Positions 58,256 to 64,000 of a stretch of 64,000 bases of DNA are shown here, in pieces. This DNA comes from Paraburkholderia metrosideri (lineage in GTDB: Bacteria; Pseudomonadota; Gammaproteobacteria; Burkholderiales; Burkholderiaceae). The DNA lies in contig NZ_CAJHCP010000006.1 of assembly GCF_904848625.1 (NCBI RefSeq), forward strand, positions 124,001-188,000. The letters are read 5' to 3'. The notes under the pieces were generated by a model, which searched no databases, had not been told where the DNA came from, and worked only from the letters and a program-made list of their open reading frames with translations. Positions within the stretch are counted from its first letter, which is position 1. Each line of letters opens with the position of its first letter. Position numbers and translations under genes: made by a program.

Positions 58256-60835
58256 ATGAGTAGTGTTCCAGCCGTCGCCCAATCCCATGCCAGGTCGCTC
58301 AAGGCGGACTATAAAGTGGCCAAAGCCCAACTGCTGGAACGCTTCAAAACCGCCACCAACGTCGATGCGTTGATGGGCGCTCTGGCCCGCGCGACCGACA
58401 ACTCCCTGCGCGCCGCCTGGGACACGTGTGAACTGCCGGACGAACTAGCGCTGCTGGCCGTCGGCGGCTATGGGCGGGGCGAACTCGCGCCGCATTCCGA
58501 CATCGACATTCTTGTGCTGCTGCCCGACGCGCCGATCGAGCATCTGGAAGCTCGCGTCGAACGCTTTATCAGCCTTGCATGGGATCTGGGGCTCGAACTG
58601 GGCAGCAGCGTGCGCAGCGTGTCGCAGTGCCTCGAAGAGTCCGCCAACGACGTCACGGTGCGCACGGCCCTGCTCGAAGCCCGACGCATCACGGGGAGTG
58701 CCGCGCTGTTTGACGACTTCGCGAAACGTTATCGCGAGGCGCTCGACCCAAAAGCGTTTTTCCAGGCGAAAGTCCTGGAAATGCGTCAGCGTCATGCGAA
58801 GTTTCAGGACACGCCTTACTCGCTCGAACCCAATATCAAGGAAAGCCCGGGCGGCCTGCGCGATCTCCAACTGATTCTCTGGATTACCCAGGCTGCCGAA
58901 TTCGGCAGCAGCTGGCGGGAGCTCGAAGCACGCGGGCTGATTACCGAGCGCGAGGCGGGCGAGTTGCGCCGCAACGAGAGCTTCCTGAAGGCGCTGCGCG
59001 CGCGGCTGCATGTGACCGCCGGGCGTCGGCAGGACATTCTGGTGTTCGATCTGCAAACACCGGTGGCCGAAAGTTTCGGCTACAAGCCGACGGCCACCAA
59101 GCGTGCCAGCGAACAGTTGATGCGCCGCTACTACTGGGCCGCCAAAGCCGTCACGCAACTCGCGACGATTCTGATCCAGAACATCGAAGCGCAGCTTTTC
59201 CCCAATACCAGCGGCATTACCCGCGTGTTGTCGGATCGTTTCGTCGAGAAACAGGGCATGCTCGAAATTGCCGACGACGACGTGTTCCAGCGCGAGCCGA
59301 ACGCGATCCTCGAAGCGTTCCTGCTATACGAGCAGACGCCGGGCGTGAAGGGCCTGTCGGCGCGCACGCTGCGTGCGCTCTACAACGCACGCGACGTGAT
59401 GGACCAGCACTGGCGTCGCGATCCGGAGAACCGGCGGCTCTTCATGGATATCCTGAAGCAGCCGGCCGGCATCACGCACGCGCTGCGTCTGATGAACCAG
59501 ACAAGCGTGCTCGGACGCTATCTTCTGAATTTCAGACGTATCGTCGGGCAAATGCAGCACGATCTGTATCACGTGTACACGGTTGACCAGCATATTCTGA
59601 TGGTGCTGCGTAACCTGCGCCGCTTTGCAGTCGCCGAGCACGCGCACGAATATCCGTTCTGCAGCCAGTTGATCGTCAATTTCGACCGGCCGTGGGTGCT
59701 TTACGTAGCAGCGCTGTTTCACGATATCGCCAAGGGCCGGGGCGGCGACCATTCCACGCTCGGCATGTCCGACGCGCGGCGCTTCTGCCGCCACCATGGC
59801 ATCGAGGGCGAGGACGGCGAACTGGTCGTCTGGCTGGTGCAGCAACATCTGACCATGAGCCAGGTCGCGCAGAAGCAGGACACGAGCGACCCGGAAGTCA
59901 TCAAGCGCTTTGCCGAACTGGTCGGCACGGAGCGGCGTCTCACCGCGCTTTATCTGCTGACCGTGGCCGATATCCGCGGCACCAGCCCAAAGGTCTGGAA
60001 TACGTGGAAAGGCAAGCTGCTCGAAGACCTGTATCGCGCAACGCTGGCCGTGCTCGGCGGCGCGCGGCCCGATGAACATTCGGAACTGAAGTCCCGCAAG
60101 GAAGAGGCGCTAGCGTTGCTGCGTCTCGAAACCGTGCCGGACGGCGCGCAAAAAGCGCTGTGGGACCAACTGGACGTCGGCTATTTCCTGCGCCATGACG
60201 CGGCGGATATTGCGTGGCAAACCCGCGTGCTGTCGCGGCACGTCGAAACGCCAACGCCGATCGTGCGAGCCCGTCCGTCGCCGATCGGCGAAGCCCTTCA
60301 GGTGCTGGTGTATGTGAAAGATCAGCCCGATCTGTTCGCTGGCATTTGCGCGTATTTCGACCGCAGCGGCCTGTCGGTGCTGGATGCACGGGTCAGCACG
60401 ACCCGTCACGGTTATGCACTCGATAATTTCCTCGTCGCGCATACCGAAGAAGACGTGCATTATCGCGATATTGCCAATCTGGTCGAACAGGAACTGACCG
60501 CACGTCTGACCGGCGACGGCACCCTCCTTCCGGGTCCATCGAAAGGCCGGTTGTCGCGGCTGTCGCGGACCTTCCCTGTTACGCCGCGCGTCGATCTTCG
60601 GGCCGACGAGCGCGGCCAATATTACATCCTGTCCGTGTCGGCGAACGACCGGCCAGGCCTTCTTTATTCGATCGCGCGCGTGCTGGCCGAGCACCGGGTC
60701 GGCGTCGCTTCGGCGCGGATCAATACGCTCGGCGAACGCGTCGAAGACGTGTTCCTTCTGGAAGGACGCGGTCTGTCGGACAACCGCCTGCAAATTCAGG
60801 TCGAGACCGAACTGCTGCGCGCGATTGCAGTGTGA
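58256..60835 (+). CDS. glnD: PII uridylyltransferase/uridylyl-removing enzyme
   Basis: 859 residues from [15 protein letters not shown]. Nucleotidyltransferase motif [20 protein letters not shown] near residue 70, HD domain [12 protein letters not shown] near residue 490, and two C-terminal ACT domains ([40 protein letters not shown]). It reads glutamine and modifies PII. The upstream in-frame codons overlap map and are excluded. Confidence 0.96.
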   Translation: MSSVPAVAQSHARSLKADYKVAKAQLLERFKTATNVDALMGALARATDNSLRAAWDTCELPDELALLAVGGYGRGELAPHSDIDILVLLPDAPIEHLEARVERFISLAWDLGLELGSSVRSVSQCLEESANDVTVRTALLEARRITGSAALFDDFAKRYREALDPKAFFQAKVLEMRQRHAKFQDTPYSLEPNIKESPGGLRDLQLILWITQAAEFGSSWRELEARGLITEREAGELRRNESFLKALRARLHVTAGRRQDILVFDLQTPVAESFGYKPTATKRASEQLMRRYYWAAKAVTQLATILIQNIEAQLFPNTSGITRVLSDRFVEKQGMLEIADDDVFQREPNAILEAFLLYEQTPGVKGLSARTLRALYNARDVMDQHWRRDPENRRLFMDILKQPAGITHALRLMNQTSVLGRYLLNFRRIVGQMQHDLYHVYTVDQHILMVLRNLRRFAVAEHAHEYPFCSQLIVNFDRPWVLYVAALFHDIAKGRGGDHSTLGMSDARRFCRHHGIEGEDGELVVWLVQQHLTMSQVAQKQDTSDPEVIKRFAELVGTERRLTALYLLTVADIRGTSPKVWNTWKGKLLEDLYRATLAVLGGARPDEHSELKSRKEEALALLRLETVPDGAQKALWDQLDVGYFLRHDAADIAWQTRVLSRHVETPTPIVRARPSPIGEALQVLVYVKDQPDLFAGICAYFDRSGLSVLDARVSTTRHGYALDNFLVAHTEEDVHYRDIANLVEQELTARLTGDGTLLPGPSKGRLSRLSRTFPVTPRVDLRADERGQYYILSVSANDRPGLLYSIARVLAEHRVGVASARINTLGERVEDVFLLEGRGLSDNRLQIQVETELLRAIAV

Positions 60836-60841
60836 GATTTC

Positions 60842-63091
60842 ATGCGAGTCAAATTAACAGCCAAGCACCCGCGGCCGGCTTCGTCCGAACGCGCCCCTGT
60901 CCGCACCGGTAGCACATCGGCACGCAAGCCGACACGCCCGGCGGGACCGAAGCCGTCAACGGCCGGCTTTAGCGGGGCGCGGGATGAAGGCGCTGGCGCT
61001 ACGGCTGGTGGTGGTAAGCGGCCGGCGGGTGGTAAGCCGGCAGGCGCCGGCGCACGTGCGCCGCGCGCAGAAGGTTCGTTCTCGCGTGAGCGGGATTCGG
61101 GCGCGCCGCGGCGTGCCCCGTCGGATCGGCCGCCGCGCCGGGAAGGGACTGCGGGCGATCGCGGTCCGCGTCGGGATGATGGTGAGCGGGCGCCGCGCAG
61201 GTTCGAGGGTAGTTCGGATCGTGGTGAACGCGCTCCGCGTAGTTTTGGTGACCGTCCGCCGCGTCGCGATGAGGGTGATCGTGGTCCGCGCCGTGACGCC
61301 GGTGAACGCGCTCCGCGTACTTTTGGAGACCGTCCGCCGCGCCGCGATGAGGGTGATCGTGGGCCGCGCCGTGACGCCGGTGATCGTGGTGAACGCGCTC
61401 CGCGTACTTTTGGTGACCGTCCGCCGCGCCGCGATGAGGGTGATCGTGGCCCGCGCCGTGACGCCGGTGATCGTGGTGAACGCGCCCCGCGTACTTTTGG
61501 CGACCGTCCGCCGCGCCGCGACGAGGGTGATCGTGGCCCGCGCCGTGACGCCGGTGATCGTGGTGAACGCGCCCCGCGTACTTTTGGCGACCGTCCGCCG
61601 CGCCGCGATGAAGGCGATCGTGGTCCGCGCCGTGACGCCGGTGATCGTGGTGAACGCGCCCCGCGTACTTTTGGAGACCGTCCGCCGCGCCGTGATGAGG
61701 GTGATCGTGGCCCGCGTCGTGACGCCGGTGATCGTGGTGAACGCGCTCCGCGTACTTTTGGTGACCGTCCGCCGCGCCGCGATGAGGGCGATCGCGGTCC
61801 GCGCCGTGACGCCGGTGATCGTGGTGAACGCGCTCCGCGTACTTTTGGCGACCGCCCGCCGCGCCGCGATGAGGGTGATCGTGGCCCGCGCCGTGACGCC
61901 GGTGATCGTGGTGAACGCGCTCCGCGTTCGTTCAGCGACCGCCCGCCGCGCCGCGATGAAGGTGAGCGCGGCCCGCGCCGTGACGCCGGCGATCGTGGTG
62001 AACGCGCCCCGCGTGCTTTTGGCGACCGTCCGCCGCGCCGCGATGAGGGTGACCGCGGGCCCCGCCGTGAGTCCGGTGATCGCGCTGAACGCGCTCCGCG
62101 TACTTTCGGCGACCGTCCCGCACGCGCAGGCGACCGTGCCGAGCGTGGTGAACGCCCGGCGCGCAGTTTCGACAAATCGCTGCCGTCGGCGACACGCCGT
62201 TTCGGCGATGACCGTCCGGCACGCGCCGACAAGCCGCGCGGCCCCTCGCACGCTGCACGAGCCGAACGCCCCGTTGCCGACAGCGACGCGGATGCCGCGC
62301 CGCGCACACCGCGTCGCGATTACGAAGACGCACCCGGCATGCTGCGTCTGTCGAAGCTGATGTCGGAACTCGGCCTGTGCTCGCGCCGCGAAGCCGACGA
62401 ATGGATCGAAAAAGGCTGGGTGATGGTGGACGGCGAAGTCGTCGACACGCTTGGCACCAAGGTTCGTCCGGATCAACGTATTGAGATCAATCCCGCCGCC
62501 GAAGCCGCGCAAGCGAGCCAGGTCACGGTGCTAATTCACAAGCCGGTCGGTCTGGTGTCCGGCCAGGCGGAAGACGGCTACCAGCCGGCCATTACCCTGG
62601 TCACGCCGGAAAATCGCTGGGAAGGCGACCAGTCGGAAATTCGGTTCTCGGTTGCGCATCTGCGTCAGCTCGCGCCGGCCGGACGTCTGGACATCGACTC
62701 CACCGGTCTGCTGGTGTTGACGCAGGACGGCCGCGTCGCCAAGCAGTTGATTGGTGGCCACTCGGAGATCGACAAAGAGTATCTGGTGCGAGTGGCGTAC
62801 GGCGAGCACACGGTCGACGTCGAAAGCCATTTCCCGGCTGAAAGCCTTGAACTGCTATGTCATGGCCTGTCGCTCGACGACCAGCCGCTGAAGCCGGCGC
62901 AAGTCAACTGGCAGAATGGCGAGCAGCTTCGTTTCGTGCTGCGTGAAGGCAAGAAGCGCCAGATTCGCCGGATGTGCGAACTGGTCGGTCTCGAAGTGAT
63001 CGGCCTGAAGCGCGTGCGGATGGGTCAAGTGATGCTGGGTGCGTTGCCGCCAGGGCAATGGCGCTATCTGTCGGCGGATGAGTCGTTTTGA
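60842..63091 (+). CDS. rluB: 23S rRNA pseudouridine synthase RluB with long repetitive N-terminus
   Basis: 749 residues, about 450 more than E. coli-type RluB. Residues 1-125 are Arg/Gly/Pro/Ala-rich, about 128-425 are tandem 26-29-residue repeats of Arg, Asp, Gly, Pro and Glu, and about 425-500 is a further disordered link. The enzyme starts near residue 500 with an S4 domain ([20 protein letters not shown]). The RsuA/RluB catalytic motif is [17 protein letters not shown], and [17 protein letters not shown] lies near the end. The start ATG lies 6 bases after glnD. The extension should be wholly disordered and may bind RNA. Confidence 0.92.
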   Translation: MRVKLTAKHPRPASSERAPVRTGSTSARKPTRPAGPKPSTAGFSGARDEGAGATAGGGKRPAGGKPAGAGARAPRAEGSFSRERDSGAPRRAPSDRPPRREGTAGDRGPRRDDGERAPRRFEGSSDRGERAPRSFGDRPPRRDEGDRGPRRDAGERAPRTFGDRPPRRDEGDRGPRRDAGDRGERAPRTFGDRPPRRDEGDRGPRRDAGDRGERAPRTFGDRPPRRDEGDRGPRRDAGDRGERAPRTFGDRPPRRDEGDRGPRRDAGDRGERAPRTFGDRPPRRDEGDRGPRRDAGDRGERAPRTFGDRPPRRDEGDRGPRRDAGDRGERAPRTFGDRPPRRDEGDRGPRRDAGDRGERAPRSFSDRPPRRDEGERGPRRDAGDRGERAPRAFGDRPPRRDEGDRGPRRESGDRAERAPRTFGDRPARAGDRAERGERPARSFDKSLPSATRRFGDDRPARADKPRGPSHAARAERPVADSDADAAPRTPRRDYEDAPGMLRLSKLMSELGLCSRREADEWIEKGWVMVDGEVVDTLGTKVRPDQRIEINPAAEAAQASQVTVLIHKPVGLVSGQAEDGYQPAITLVTPENRWEGDQSEIRFSVAHLRQLAPAGRLDIDSTGLLVLTQDGRVAKQLIGGHSEIDKEYLVRVAYGEHTVDVESHFPAESLELLCHGLSLDDQPLKPAQVNWQNGEQLRFVLREGKKRQIRRMCELVGLEVIGLKRVRMGQVMLGALPPGQWRYLSADESF
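61223..62120 (+). repeat. Coding minisatellite, about 10.5 copies of 78-87 bp in rluB
   Basis: Units begin GERAPRTF, continue [20 protein letters not shown] and recur every 87 bases (ACTTTTGG marks at 61319, 61406, 61493, 61580, 61667, 61754 and 61841). Variant units follow at 61928, 62015 and 62102. The first unit is 78 bp, lacking one GDR. Copies differ mainly at third positions. Several other frames are also stop-free here. Confidence 0.95.
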
Positions 63092-63175
63092 TCACGGGCG
63101 CCTGTGAATGACTAAGCAGGCGCACGCAAGTCAGACGGTTAAGACGCCTCCTGGCCTGACTCACATGCACTAAAT

Positions 63176-63205
63176 AAAAAACCCACGCCTTGGCGTGGGT
63201 TTTTT
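63176..63205. terminator. Bidirectional terminator between rluB and def
   Basis: AAAAAACCCACGCC and GGCGTGGGTTTTTT form a near-continuous stem closed by a tight loop, with T runs in both directions. It ends both rluB and the converging def transcript. Confidence 0.93.
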
Positions 63206-63243
63206 GTTTCAGCCGACTGATCATCGCCAAAGCAACCGCTGCG

Positions 63244-64000
<757 letters not shown>

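Overview
The window is a GC-rich beta-proteobacterial chromosome segment, most likely from Paraburkholderia or Burkholderia (Burkholderiaceae). The best support is the gene order frr-uppS-cdsA-dxr-rseP-bamA-ompH-lpxD-fabZ-lpxA-lpxB-rnhB, the divergent ppsA/ppsR pair, a DUF4148 protein, and the family of 16-strand porin. The species assignment is inference.

Layout. (1) 1-2150: the 3' part of a UdgX-type uracil-DNA glycosylase gene, about 500 bp of decayed insertion-sequence DNA, and a LuxR-type regulator. (2) 2164-13590: a sugar/sugar-acid locus. Eight minus-strand genes, often overlapping by 4 bases (ATGA), encode a binding protein, two permeases, an SDR dehydrogenase, a DapA-family lyase, an ATPase, an enolase-superfamily dehydratase and a DgoK-type kinase. 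Divergent from them is a single-chain IclR regulator fused to an SMP-30/gluconolactonase domain, followed by a porin. AGTTCC/GGAACT operator-like sites sit in front of both the transporter operon and the porin. (3) 13754-15249: small accessory genes. (4) 15327-24818: a guanidine utilisation operon. It has an ABC importer, two DUF1989 proteins (carboxyguanidine deiminase type), a urea/guanidine carboxylase and an allophanate hydrolase, all behind a recognisable guanidine-I (ykkC) riboswitch. (5) 24819-27908: an AT-richer accessory patch with a RelE-type toxin/antitoxin pair and a frameshifted zinc-finger/Mrr-like nuclease gene.

(6) 27909-63999 is mostly core genome: guaA and guaB, an EamA exporter, rnfH-ratA/smpB, an SPFH/NfeD pair, ppsA/ppsR, an rRNA-type methyltransferase, and then the lipid A/outer-membrane assembly/isoprenoid cluster (rnhB back to frr). 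Next come pyrH, tsf and rpsB, then divergent map, glnD and an RluB pseudouridine synthase carrying a very long repetitive disordered N-terminus. The window closes with def and the BRCT end of ligA.

How it fits together. Region 2 reads as uptake of a sugar through the porin and ABC transporter, oxidation by the SDR, lactone hydrolysis by the fusion protein's enzyme domain, dehydration by the enolase-superfamily protein, then phosphorylation or cleavage of the 2-keto-3-deoxy acid. No DgoA-like aldolase is present, and the DapA-like protein lacks the usual active-site tyrosine. Region 4 converts guanidine via carboxyguanidine and allophanate to ammonia and CO2, switched on by guanidine through the riboswitch. 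No rRNA, tRNA or CRISPR array was seen.
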